The translations under genes were made by a program, and so were the position numbers. Below are positions 16,819-25,757 of a stretch of DNA of 64,000 bases, piece by piece; position 1 is the stretch's first letter; each line of letters begins with the position of its first letter. The DNA lies in assembly GCF_002368295.1 (NCBI RefSeq), contig NZ_AP018248.1, forward strand, positions 5,904,979 through 5,968,978, in the 5' to 3' direction. The stretch is from Tolypothrix tenuis PCC 7101 (GTDB lineage: Bacteria; Cyanobacteriota; Cyanobacteriia; Cyanobacteriales; Nostocaceae). The notes under the pieces were generated by a model. It worked only from the letters and a program-made list of their open reading frames with translations. It ran no database searches and had not been told where the DNA came from.

Positions 16819-17208
16819 ATGTTGAAATTAACTTACACTGAAAGGAGTTTTTACTTAGAGTGCCTCAGCTTATCGCTGGAGGAGTGGGTAGCACAGCGAG
16901 TAGTATTGGCAATGCGAGTTGGTCAATCTCTCCATGTTGAACCCAGCACTGCTTCCTTTTTGCTACCTGCGGATTTACCAGGTTTAGAAATGCTGGAGGC
17001 GGCGATCAAACGCCATGACACCGAAATTATGGCTTTATCTCGCTGTGATGCGGAATATATGGAAGTAACATTGCGGGGTTCTTGGTTGTCAGATGGTACA
17101 CAAGAAGCCGTAGGTGTATTTGTCACTACCATGAGCGATCGCACTGAGTTCTTCCTGCATAAAATTTGGCAAGAAGCCCAAGCTTGTGCGTCGGCGTTGA
17201 GTGAGTAG
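16819..17208 (+). CDS. alr0857-family hypothetical protein
   Basis: A 129-residue soluble protein with MLKLTYTERSFYLECLSLSLEEW at its start (reported here as the opening 23 positions) and conserved-looking SLHVEPSTASFLLPADLP. I recall this as the small cyanobacterial alr0857 family, function unknown; that name is from memory. A potential ribosome site AGGAGAG lies 11-17 bases before the ATG. It is 16 bp from the HNH remnant and may share its transcript. Confidence 0.7.
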   Translation: MLKLTYTERSFYLECLSLSLEEWVAQRVVLAMRVGQSLHVEPSTASFLLPADLPGLEMLEAAIKRHDTEIMALSRCDAEYMEVTLRGSWLSDGTQEAVGVFVTTMSDRTEFFLHKIWQEAQACASALSE

Positions 17209-17215
17209 GGATGAG

Positions 17216-17294
17216 AGGACAAGGGGAAAGGGGTAAGGGGTAAAAGGGGAAGGGGAACCAATGCCCAATGCCCAATGCCCAATGCCCCATGCCC
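17216..17294. repeat. GGGGAAAGGGGTAA and CCCAATG heptamer array
   Basis: Purine-rich GGGGTAA-type units followed by four CCCAATG heptamers and CCCCATG, ending at the stop codon of the deacetylase gene. Confidence 0.8.
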
Positions 17295-17295
17295 A

Positions 17296-18171
17296 TTACT
17301 TTTGCATTTCTAAGAGTTCGGGAACTGTGACAAATCGGTAGCCTTGCTTTTTGAGTCCGTTGATGATTTCGGGCAAGGCTTCTACAGTTCTTTTGCGATC
17401 GCCTCCGCCGTCGTGCATCAATACTATAGATCCTGGTTTGGCATCTCTTAAGACGTTTTTGATGAATACTTCATATTTAGCACGCGGATCGGTATCGGCG
17501 GAAGTTTGCGACCACATGACTACTGCGGATTTTTGGCTTTTGGCGTAAGCTGCTAGTCCGTTGTTTAACACGCCTCCGGGGGGACGGAACAGACTAGTTT
17601 TTACTCCTGTGGTTTTGTAGATGAGTTCATTTGTGCGCTCAATTTCACTTTTGGCTGTGGCTGCATCCATGCGGCGATACCAATGATGCCAAGTATGATT
17701 ACCAATGGCGTGTCCTTGGGCTACTACTTGTTTCGCAATTTCAGGATTTGCTTGTAAAGCTTGTCCTACCCAAAAGAATGTGGCTTTGACATTATTTTGC
17801 TTGAGAATATCCAGCATTTGTAATGTAGTTTTGGGCCAAGGGCCATCATCAATGCTCAAGGCGATAACTTTCTCGTTATTGTGAGGTTGAACATGATACA
17901 CAGTTTGTCCCTGAAATTTTTCTGGAACGCTAAAAGAGAGGTTTTCTACTTTAGCTGGTGACTGCGATTGTGGTTTATCTTGGCTGGTTGTCTTTTGTTG
18001 CGGAACTTGTACAGCGTGAAGTTGACTTGTTAACTGCTTGGTGTTGGATTGTGGAGAAATACTTGCTGGGGTGAAACTGCAAGCTGTTAGTGAAAAAGCG
18101 ATTGTTACTCCACTAATGATCTTTTGTCGCTGGTATTGATTGTGTGTCACATCAGGGTGCCAAAAACTCAC
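17296..18171 (-). CDS. polysaccharide deacetylase lipoprotein (NodB fold)
   Basis: A 291-residue protein with a lipoprotein signal (lipobox SLTAC, Cys31), a linker rich in Gln, Ser and Thr, and a carbohydrate esterase family 4 domain (about 100-285). Visible motifs: SIDDGPWPKT (catalytic base and metal Asp), GNHTWHHWYR (metal His pair), RPPGG and IVLMHDGGG (late His). It should remove N-acetyl groups from an envelope polysaccharide such as peptidoglycan in the periplasm. The substrate is not certain. Single gene; start ATG 18171, with about 15 residues preceding the hydrophobic core. Confidence 0.88.
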   Translation of the reverse strand: MSFWHPDVTHNQYQRQKIISGVTIAFSLTACSFTPASISPQSNTKQLTSQLHAVQVPQQKTTSQDKPQSQSPAKVENLSFSVPEKFQGQTVYHVQPHNNEKVIALSIDDGPWPKTTLQMLDILKQNNVKATFFWVGQALQANPEIAKQVVAQGHAIGNHTWHHWYRRMDAATAKSEIERTNELIYKTTGVKTSLFRPPGGVLNNGLAAYAKSQKSAVVMWSQTSADTDPRAKYEVFIKNVLRDAKPGSIVLMHDGGGDRKRTVEALPEIINGLKKQGYRFVTVPELLEMQK

Positions 18172-18249
18172 ACCATCATAAGCGGCAAGTTTTACTTTTT
18201 AATGAAGTTGATGAGCTAATAGTTTGTAGAGACTGTTCATCATTGTTAG

Positions 18250-20745
18250 CTAATTTGTCAAGCAGCTAGCTGTATGGATTCCAGAACTATGAGGAGTAGT
18301 GACTGGTGAATGTGCTGTTAACAATATCTCTCCTTCAGGAGTAATTACAAGTCCCTGAGCTTCTATAATCTCATTGGAGGTCTCCAATGGTAAATTTCCA
18401 GAATTGGCGGTTACCAAAGAGCGATCGCTGTTAGTCGGAATTGGAATTGTTTGGATATCTTCTAAAATTGTGTCACTTTCCAATGCTATTTCTGGATTTT
18501 GGGGTAAACCGCCTCTTCCAGTCACAATGAAGCGGTTAGATTGATTCTGTCCACAACCTTGAGTAATTAGTGATGAAACATCTTTTGGTTGAACAGGTAA
18601 TGCCACAATTCCTTTGCTAGGATCGACTGCCAGAGTTTTAATTTCTACACCACCATTTAGTCCAAATATAGAACTAGCTGTAATATCGCTTTTAGAAGTC
18701 GGCTGCGGACGTAATTCGAGACCAAATATACCTTGAGTTGTAATTTGAATGTTTCCACCTTGACCTTGAAATGCATTGGCGATAATGTCGCTGTTTTCTG
18801 ACCCAACAATCACTGATGCATTAATTAATAAGTTACCACCATTACCTTTGCCCCCAGCAGTGGCTGTGATCAGGCTGTTGTGACGCATTAACAAATCATC
18901 TTGTAGGTTTAATCTGATATTTCCTCCATTTGCAGAGATGGTTGATGCGCTGATCATGCCTTGCTGATCTAGAAAAATAGAGTTGGCATTAATTTGTAAA
19001 TCTCCTGCATTACCCGGGCCATCAGTTTTGACATTTACCTGTGCCCCATTCGTAACACTTAATAATGGAGTATTAATTGTCAAAGCACTCGCATCTCCCG
19101 TGGGAATGAGTGGTACTCCATAAATGGCTCGAAAAACTGGGTCAGTCATCTCAGATCCAGAAGCTATCCGACTAGATGAGATCGATCCAGCTGCCCGACC
19201 ATTGACTTTGATGAAATCTAAAGCATTAACCGTCACCTTCCCTGATGAACCCTGATTCATGGTGGCAGATCCTAAAGTGCCGCCATCTCGAATCACTAAT
19301 TTGGATGTTGTAACTACGACATCAGCAGCATTACCACTACTAAAGGTAGTCGAACTAATTGTGCTAGGTGTGAACGTTATCGGGTTATTACCAGCAATTT
19401 CAATTGAGTCTTTAACATTGATCTGTATCCTTGCAGCCTGTCCAGAACTTACAGTCAGAGAACTAAGAACACCCCCATTGCGAATTCTTAAGTTTGCCGA
19501 GGAAACGTTAATATCGCCTGCATTAGCAGAGTCACGTGTCAGCGTTAAAATTGAGGAAGGAATAGAAGGATTGCTAGAGACAAAACCATTGATGTCAATC
19601 AATTTAGCATTGATTATGATATTGCCACTGGGTGCTGGAGTGAAAGCCCCAGTTTCAATTACTGCGCCATCTTGCAGGGTAAGTTGATTGGCCCAAACTA
19701 CAATATCGCCTATGCGCCCTAATCCCAGATTTTCCAGTTTGATTATACTGCCCAGCTTTTTGTCAGAGGTATTGCCTGTCAAATTTAAAGACTCTGTAGC
19801 ATAGATGGTAATTCCTTGTGATTGTGTCCCCAGGTTTTGGATCGCCACATTAGATCCGTCACTCAAGTTGATATTTTGCCCCTGTAGTTGAATTGAGCCA
19901 TTAGTACCACTAGCATTTAGCAGGGATTGTTGTGCTAGATGGATATTATTAAATTGCTGCACTTTTGAATAGTTTCCCTCCCATCCAGTCAGTGTGGGAT
20001 TGATACTAACTTCCCCCTCTCGAACACTTCCTAATTCTAGATGTCCACCACCATCAACTTCCACAATGCCACCAGAAAAATTTACTTTGTTGCCAATCAA
20101 TGCCAAGGTATTGTTGGCTTGAATTTGTAACCCAGTATCATTGTTGATGAGTTGCGGATATCCAAAAATTTCACTTTTACTTGTAATTTGATGACCTGCT
20201 CCTTCAACAGTAATTAACCCCGAATTATGTCCCATTTGCAAGCCTATTGGTAAACTTACTGTCAACAAGGGCGAAGCAGTAGAATTAGTAGCACTAAATT
20301 CTACACCATCAGCAAACTTAATACTATTTGCTGTGGTTCCTACAAAAGACCCGCCAATATTCAATGAGGCATTTTCCCGAAATACAATTCCGGCAGGGTT
20401 CATCAAGAACAAACTTACAGGATGATTACTGTTGAGAGTTTGAATTAACCCATTAATATCGGAAATATTTCCACCTGTAACTCGACTAAATATAGTTTTA
20501 ATATTTGGCGTATTAATTAAATCAAAAGTTGCTGAACCATGCTGAGGAATTGAAAAGTTACTGAAACTGTGAAATAAATTATTACCTTTTTCAATACCAT
20601 TTAAGATAGTGAAATCATTGCCATTTTGCTGAACTAATGTGTTATGAGTAGCATCATCTGTTACCTGGGCGATTGCCACTCTGATCGTGCCTGGAGTAAA
20701 TAACACACTTGTTAATATCAATAGAAAAGGTACTACTTTCATCAC
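18250..20745 (-). CDS. two-partner secretion exoprotein (filamentous hemagglutinin-like)
   Basis: An 831-residue protein with a signal peptide (1-26), then a TPS/FhaB N-terminal domain (about 28-150) with GNNLFHSFSNFSIPQHGSA, the LFLMNPAGIVF motif and GTTANSIKF, followed by many short beta-helix repeats rich in Asn, Gly and Ser (GNIIINA, GNIRLN, GNIQITT). It should be exported across the outer membrane by a TpsB/Omp85 partner and act at the cell surface. No TpsB gene lies in this window. The C-terminus ends IHTASCLTN with a lone Cys; two more Cys are in QGCGQN. Confidence 0.85.
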   Translation of the reverse strand: MMKVVPFLLILTSVLFTPGTIRVAIAQVTDDATHNTLVQQNGNDFTILNGIEKGNNLFHSFSNFSIPQHGSATFDLINTPNIKTIFSRVTGGNISDINGLIQTLNSNHPVSLFLMNPAGIVFRENASLNIGGSFVGTTANSIKFADGVEFSATNSTASPLLTVSLPIGLQMGHNSGLITVEGAGHQITSKSEIFGYPQLINNDTGLQIQANNTLALIGNKVNFSGGIVEVDGGGHLELGSVREGEVSINPTLTGWEGNYSKVQQFNNIHLAQQSLLNASGTNGSIQLQGQNINLSDGSNVAIQNLGTQSQGITIYATESLNLTGNTSDKKLGSIIKLENLGLGRIGDIVVWANQLTLQDGAVIETGAFTPAPSGNIIINAKLIDINGFVSSNPSIPSSILTLTRDSANAGDINVSSANLRIRNGGVLSSLTVSSGQAARIQINVKDSIEIAGNNPITFTPSTISSTTFSSGNAADVVVTTSKLVIRDGGTLGSATMNQGSSGKVTVNALDFIKVNGRAAGSISSSRIASGSEMTDPVFRAIYGVPLIPTGDASALTINTPLLSVTNGAQVNVKTDGPGNAGDLQINANSIFLDQQGMISASTISANGGNIRLNLQDDLLMRHNSLITATAGGKGNGGNLLINASVIVGSENSDIIANAFQGQGGNIQITTQGIFGLELRPQPTSKSDITASSIFGLNGGVEIKTLAVDPSKGIVALPVQPKDVSSLITQGCGQNQSNRFIVTGRGGLPQNPEIALESDTILEDIQTIPIPTNSDRSLVTANSGNLPLETSNEIIEAQGLVITPEGEILLTAHSPVTTPHSSGIHTASCLTN

Positions 20746-21078
20746 CGATCACTTGCTTTACCGGACTGAAGTTATTGTTCCCATTCTATGATTCAATATC
20801 TCTATCTTGAGAAACTAATCATCAATCAATTATCCTCTTCCTGTTGCAGCAGAGAAAGCAGCGTAATAAGTATTAAAATTTGATAATTTAATTTCTGCAA
20901 TTCCTGCAGCTAATATCATTTAATTTTAAAATTATATAGATACTCAAGCATAAACTGTAGAGGAAGTGATTAGTAGCAGTAATTTCATTATTTTGTATAA
21001 AATAAATATTCATCGCATTATTATTTCTGATATTTGTTGGCTGTTAACTGTTAACAGCCAACACCATTAAATGTGGAG
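20746..21078. other. intergenic with a 26-bp palindrome
   Basis: AT-rich. Near its left end it holds GTTGGCTGTTAAC / GTTAACAGCCAAC (21038-21063), a near-perfect palindrome 16 bp beyond the stop codon of the aminopeptidase gene and a likely transcription end. No gene seen. Confidence 0.6.
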
Positions 21079-22386
21079 TTATCTTTCCACTTCATCCACT
21101 TCTTTGGGAACTCCAGCCGTTAACACCTCATGTCCGGTGCTGGTAACTAACACATCATCTTCAATGCGAATTCCAATCCCCACCCAACGCGGATCGGTTG
21201 GGGGTTGGTCTTCTGCGAGTTTGGTATCTGGCACAATATATAATCCTGGTTCTACTGTGAGAACTTGTCCAGGTTGTAAAATCTGCGGGTTTTCACCATG
21301 CTGATATACACCGACATCATGCACATCCAAGCCTAACCAATGGCTAGTACGGTGCATATAGTATGGTTTATATTTTTCTTCTTCAATTAATTTGTCAACT
21401 TCACCTTTCAAGATTCCTACTTCTACTAAGCCTTCTGTGAGGACGCGCACTGCTGTATCGTGGACTAAGTTGAAGGGGTTACCTGGTTGTACTTGGGCGA
21501 TCGCTTTTTTTTGTGCTTCTAAAACAATTTCATATAATATCTTTTGTTCTGGGGTAAATTTCCCACCTACCGGAAATGTCCTGGTAATATCAGAGTTGTA
21601 ATAGCCATAGGCGCAACCTGCATCAATTAGTAGTAATTCCCCATCCTGCATTTGACGATCATTCTCAATGTAGTGCAACACGCAAGCGTTAACACCAGAG
21701 GCGACAATAGAAGGATAAGCAGGCCCCATTGCACCCCGTAAGCGGAAAATATGTTCAATTTCAGCCTGGATTTCATACTCATAACGTCCAGGTGTAGTAA
21801 CTTTCAGTGCATGAGTATGTGCTTCAGTGGCGATCGCAGCTGCTTGGCGCATCAAGTCTAATTCGGCTGCGCTTTTATGCAATCTCATAGCGCTGAGAAT
21901 TGCGCCTGTATCTTCAATCGCAATTGGCCCGGTACCGCGTTTGGGGTAGGTGCGGAGTAAACTTTGATAATGTTTGAGAACTGTATCATTAAAAGTGCGA
22001 TCGCGTCCTAAATGATAGTAAATGCGATCGGCTTTTTCTAAATATTGGGGTAATTTCTCATCCAGTTCGTGGATGGGGTAAGCTTCATCAGCGCCATACA
22101 ACTCTTTAGCTGCATCAATTCCACAGAGATAACCAGTCCAAACTTCCTTTTCCCGATCCTTTGGTTGGACAAACAATACAAACTTATGTTCTGGGTGATT
22201 AGGTGCTAACACAGCTACCGCTTGCGGTTCGTTAAAACCAGTCAGATAGAAGAAATCACTGTCTTGGCGATAAGTGTATTCAACATCGTTGTGCATCACA
22301 GCCATTGGCGCACTCCGAAAAATGGCAGTTCCATTGCCAAGTTTTGACATCAATTGCTGACGACGCTTTTGATATTCTGCTTGCAT
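21079..22386 (-). CDS. pepP: Xaa-Pro aminopeptidase (M24B)
   Basis: A 435-residue cytosolic metallopeptidase: an aminopeptidase-P N-terminal domain (about 1-130) and a pita-bread catalytic domain (about 175-420). Metal ligands are visible in LLIDAGCAYGYYNSDITRTF (two Asp), TSHWLGLDVHDVG (His), LTVEPGLYI (Glu) and IRIEDDVLV (Glu). It removes an N-terminal residue next to proline from peptides. The length fits the family. Transcribed alone, with the palindrome at 21038 as likely end. Confidence 0.92.
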   Translation of the reverse strand: MQAEYQKRRQQLMSKLGNGTAIFRSAPMAVMHNDVEYTYRQDSDFFYLTGFNEPQAVAVLAPNHPEHKFVLFVQPKDREKEVWTGYLCGIDAAKELYGADEAYPIHELDEKLPQYLEKADRIYYHLGRDRTFNDTVLKHYQSLLRTYPKRGTGPIAIEDTGAILSAMRLHKSAAELDLMRQAAAIATEAHTHALKVTTPGRYEYEIQAEIEHIFRLRGAMGPAYPSIVASGVNACVLHYIENDRQMQDGELLLIDAGCAYGYYNSDITRTFPVGGKFTPEQKILYEIVLEAQKKAIAQVQPGNPFNLVHDTAVRVLTEGLVEVGILKGEVDKLIEEEKYKPYYMHRTSHWLGLDVHDVGVYQHGENPQILQPGQVLTVEPGLYIVPDTKLAEDQPPTDPRWVGIGIRIEDDVLVTSTGHEVLTAGVPKEVDEVER

Positions 22387-23008
22387 AGCTACTTTATATC
22401 TCCAATTATCTTGATATCTTAACCTTTACACACTACAGATTGCATATATTACATCTGTGATAGTTGTGACTAATTTTTGGGAATTTAGTCAATATTTTTT
22501 GATTTTGCTAGCAGCTATGCTTTTCTCAAATCAAAAAGTTATCATTCGCTAATATTAAAAAATACAAAGCATTAATTATATATCAGTTTAGTAAAAAAGA
22601 TATTTTGATTATTTACTTATACTGTTCAAGCCGAACATCAATAAAGTCTACTGTATCCAGCATTAGCAACTTATCTGTTTGCTAATTCATATAGTTTTTT
22701 GTAGTTCATTGTCCTCAAATACAAAACTGCAATCTCTGTCATTGCTGGCTTGAAACACCTTATGAATATTGTGTTTCAGTTTTAAATACAAAGCATTACA
22801 CGAACAAGAATATTTATTTAATTGTTTATCATGAACTTTAAAAATAAATCAAATTTATTATTTAAGACAAATTAATGTTATTGAATATTGATATTTAAAG
22901 TTAACTTGGTTAAAAAATATTTAATGCTATTCAAATGTTATTTAAGAACAGAATTTTATTAACCAAAGAAGTTAAAACTTTAATCACAACCAGTCATAAG
23001 AACCCACC
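22387..23008. other. 622-bp AT-rich intergenic region
   Basis: Divergent promoters of the aminopeptidase and the VCBS-repeat gene should lie here. I see no gene, tandem array or terminator. TTATTTAA-like tracts are frequent in the right half. Confidence 0.55.
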
Positions 23009-24292
23009 ATGCCTGATAAATCTTTGGATACCAGTTTGCAATCAGCAAATTACCAAACATTAAATATATCATCACCTTTTGATGAAAAATCTACTGCTAT
23101 TAATAGCCAAAGTAGCGCTTCTTCTGTATCATCACAATCCTTATTTGGTTCTGCTAACCCCAACCCTAATCCTTATATAACAAGTCCGGCGCTCGTACCT
23201 GACTTCAACGGCGATGGTAAAACAGATAAAATCTGGGTTGATTCTCAAACCGGCGAAACTCAAGTTTGGTTGATGGATGGGACAAACGTTGCAGCTAAGG
23301 GTTCTTTAGGCCAAATTGATTTAGCTTCAACAGTTTACAAAATTGGTGATTTTAACGGCGATGGTAAGACTGACTTCTTGTTACGTAATCAGGTAACAGG
23401 CCAGAACAGCTTGGTGCTAATGGATGGAGTAAACGTTGCTGGTTTGATTGGTCTAGATACTCTAGATTCATCTTGGACACCACTGATTGGCGATTTTGAT
23501 GGCGATCGCAAGACTGACATCTTCTGGCGTAATAATCAAACAGGTCAAAACGCTATTTGGTTGGTAGATGGTAGCAACCCCAGCCAAGTCATTAAAAGCG
23601 GAACCTTACTAGACAGTCTCGACCCTACTTGGACTCCTACTATGGTCGATTTCGATGGTAATGGTAAAACTGACATCTTCTGGCGTAGTGCTACTGGTGA
23701 AAACAGCGCTTGGTTCATCGATGGTACCCAAGCTAGTAAGACTTCTCTACAAGCACAAGATCCTAGTTGGACTTTCACCCTTGGCGATTTCAACGGTGAT
23801 TTCCGTTCTGACATCCTCTGGCGGAATACTACAACCGGCGAAAACAAAATTTGGACTACAGATTCTGTATTAAATAACGTCTTCTTCACCGAAGGTTCTT
23901 TGACAACTCTAGATGCAAACTGGACATCTAGCATTGCTGATTTCAACGGTGATGGTAAGACTGATATCTTCTGGCGCAATAATGCTACAGGTGAAAACAC
24001 CACCTGGTTGATGGATGGTACCACAATTGTGACTGAAACCTTCCTCGCACCCAGTTCTACAACCGCCCAAGCAACATTTGGCGATTTCAACAACGATGGT
24101 AGAACTGATATCTACTTCCGCGATTATGCTACAGGTGCGGACGAAATTTGGACAACCAATGCAGATGGTACAACAGTTACCAGAACTCCAATTGCAGAGA
24201 CCGAAAAACTCGCTCCAATCCAAGTAGACGAAAATGGTCAGCCTATACTAGGCGCAGATGGTAACCCACTGAAAAAATGGGTTACTTTCTAG
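23009..24292 (+). CDS. FG-GAP/VCBS repeat protein
   Basis: A 427-residue protein. After a Ser-rich 65-residue N-terminus come about seven repeats of 45-50 residues, each with DFNGDGKTDIFWRN-type calcium loops (D-x-N/D-x-D-x-x-x-D) and a following W-x-(M/V/I)-D-G-T strand, the pattern of integrin-like FG-GAP/VCBS beta-propeller blades. No signal peptide is visible, so export would need a type I or other route. The last 25 residues (DENGQPILGADGNPLKKW) are a different short motif. Likely a surface or matrix calcium-binding protein. Confidence 0.82.
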   Translation: MPDKSLDTSLQSANYQTLNISSPFDEKSTAINSQSSASSVSSQSLFGSANPNPNPYITSPALVPDFNGDGKTDKIWVDSQTGETQVWLMDGTNVAAKGSLGQIDLASTVYKIGDFNGDGKTDFLLRNQVTGQNSLVLMDGVNVAGLIGLDTLDSSWTPLIGDFDGDRKTDIFWRNNQTGQNAIWLVDGSNPSQVIKSGTLLDSLDPTWTPTMVDFDGNGKTDIFWRSATGENSAWFIDGTQASKTSLQAQDPSWTFTLGDFNGDFRSDILWRNTTTGENKIWTTDSVLNNVFFTEGSLTTLDANWTSSIADFNGDGKTDIFWRNNATGENTTWLMDGTTIVTETFLAPSSTTAQATFGDFNNDGRTDIYFRDYATGADEIWTTNADGTTVTRTPIAETEKLAPIQVDENGQPILGADGNPLKKWVTF

Positions 24293-24371
24293 AAAATATT
24301 CAGTTTCTCGGTTGTCGCACAAAGATTAGCAATGCCGTAGATAGTGCAATCTCAGCAATTACAGAAAATTA

Positions 24372-24413
24372 AGTGGAGTAGAGTTTAGCTATATTGCTTT
24401 CTCTACTCCTACT
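24372..24413 (+). terminator. hairpin after the VCBS-repeat gene
   Basis: AGTGGAGTAGAG pairs with CTCTACTCCTACT with one bulge, 80 bp after the stop codon. There is no T run, so the role as terminator is uncertain. Confidence 0.4.
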
Positions 24414-24482
24414 AAAGGCTTTGAAGTGAAAGTTTCATTCTGAATGGGAACACAGCACGAAGATCGAGGGAATTCTACCGTT

Positions 24483-24601
24483 ATACCAATTCGTAATACC
24501 CTACGGGAAGCGCAAAGCGCTACGTAATTCGTAATTAATCAAGCCAGATATAGTCTGAATTCAGAGTTTGAATGTATCGCACAATTGTAGAGAATTGGTA
24601 T
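24483..24601. repeat. MITE-like element with ATACCAATTC ends
   Basis: A perfect 10-bp terminal inverted repeat (ATACCAATTC / GAATTGGTAT) bounds 119 bp that include CGTAATACCC and GCGCAAAGCGCTACG. TATACCAATT-ended repeats are familiar in Nostocales genomes. Confidence 0.6.
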
Positions 24602-24616
24602 TAATAAATATTTATT

Positions 24617-24702
24617 GGTAGGATGCGTTAGCGTTAGCGTTAGCGTAACGCATCGGCAATATAACAAGAAGGTGCGTTACACTTCGTTAACGCACCCTAC
24701 CT
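24617..24702. repeat. MITE-like element with GGTAGGRTGCGTTA ends
   Basis: An 86-bp palindromic element. Its ends are GGTAGGATGCGTTA and TAACGCACCCTACC, one mismatch apart, and it has three GCGTTA repeats inside. It is related to the element at 37461-37608 (GTAGGGTGTGTTA ends). Confidence 0.65.
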
Positions 24703-24728
24703 GATTTCAAGATTTACAGAATCATCAA

Positions 24729-25496
24729 TTAAAACTTGTAACTCAAGGTTTGAATAACGCTAGTTTCTGTTAAATTACCAGGGCTAATTGTAATAGAATC
24801 GCTGTTGCTACGGCGTACAGTTGTACCTTGCATCAAGTTCAGAAATTCATCTAGCCCAGCAATTTCGCACTTAGCAGCATCAGCCGCTTGTGTCCGATAA
24901 TGGGTAGGAATTACTAGCTTGGGATTTAAAATTTGAATGGCTTGCTTGGCTTCTTGAGCATTATAAGCCTTGGCACTACCACCCACAGGCACAAATGCCA
25001 CATCGGGTCGCCCCATGAGAATTTTTTGCTCGGCGCTAATGGGAGCAGCTGCCCCACCTAAGTGTAAGATATTAATTCCGCCTTGCTTCCAAGCCCAAGC
25101 AGTATTCACACCAAATTGCTTACCACCTTTGCGATCGTGATCTGTGGCAATACCTTGGAATTTAATGCCTTGGAACTCGTAAACTCCTGGTTCATAGATC
25201 AGCTTGGGTTTACCTGGGAGTCCGTCTACTGCACCTTCATCCAGCAATTGACTGCTAATCATTACTAAATCAGCTGCAACTTTGGGTGGACGATACCCAG
25301 CTGTACAACCAACAGACCGAAAGGGATTGACGAGAATTTTTACACCGCCACCCGTTAATAGAAAGCACGTATGACCCAACCACTGAACTGATAAACCGCT
25401 AGATTGCGCGCCAGCTGGAAATTCAGAACTCAAGGTAGTCAGAAAAGCTGTTGCCAAACCCGCCCCAGCATAGCCCATCAACTGTCGTCGTTTCAT
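24729..25496 (-). CDS. metallo-beta-lactamase-fold protein with degenerate metal site
   Basis: A 255-residue protein. The N-terminus (KRRQLMGYAGAG) has a twin-Arg signal, cleaved near AGAQ, so the protein should be extracytoplasmic. The fold matches the UlaG-like MBL family: VQWLGHTCFLL, ILVNPF, then VMISSQ, GIATDHD and VIPTHYRT. Where active members have HxHxDH the sequence is SSQLLDEG, and the ligand Asp after ILHLG is Gly. The His of ATDHD and of PTHY remain. It may bind one metal or none. Function unknown. It is 240 bp or so from the inserted IS element, which lies upstream of its start. Confidence 0.78.
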   Translation of the reverse strand: MKRRQLMGYAGAGLATAFLTTLSSEFPAGAQSSGLSVQWLGHTCFLLTGGGVKILVNPFRSVGCTAGYRPPKVAADLVMISSQLLDEGAVDGLPGKPKLIYEPGVYEFQGIKFQGIATDHDRKGGKQFGVNTAWAWKQGGINILHLGGAAAPISAEQKILMGRPDVAFVPVGGSAKAYNAQEAKQAIQILNPKLVIPTHYRTQAADAAKCEIAGLDEFLNLMQGTTVRRSNSDSITISPGNLTETSVIQTLSYKF

Positions 25497-25757
25497 CTAA
25501 CACCCCCAGGAGACTCCCGCCACAGCGTCAGCTTCTCTACGAGACGCTCCGCGAAGGCGGTGAGGATGCCAGTCGCCCGCGGAGGGAAACCCTCCCGCAG
25601 CGCTGGCGCAGGAATGGGGAGTCCGCTTGAGATTCACAATGAAGTCGAGTTGTTGCGGAGCAGCAACAGACGACGGGGTGAGCGACGAGTGAGTAAATAA
25701 ACTTTGGTACATAGGGGGTTTTATGTATTTCACAGATTTAATGGTAAAATGTGAAGC

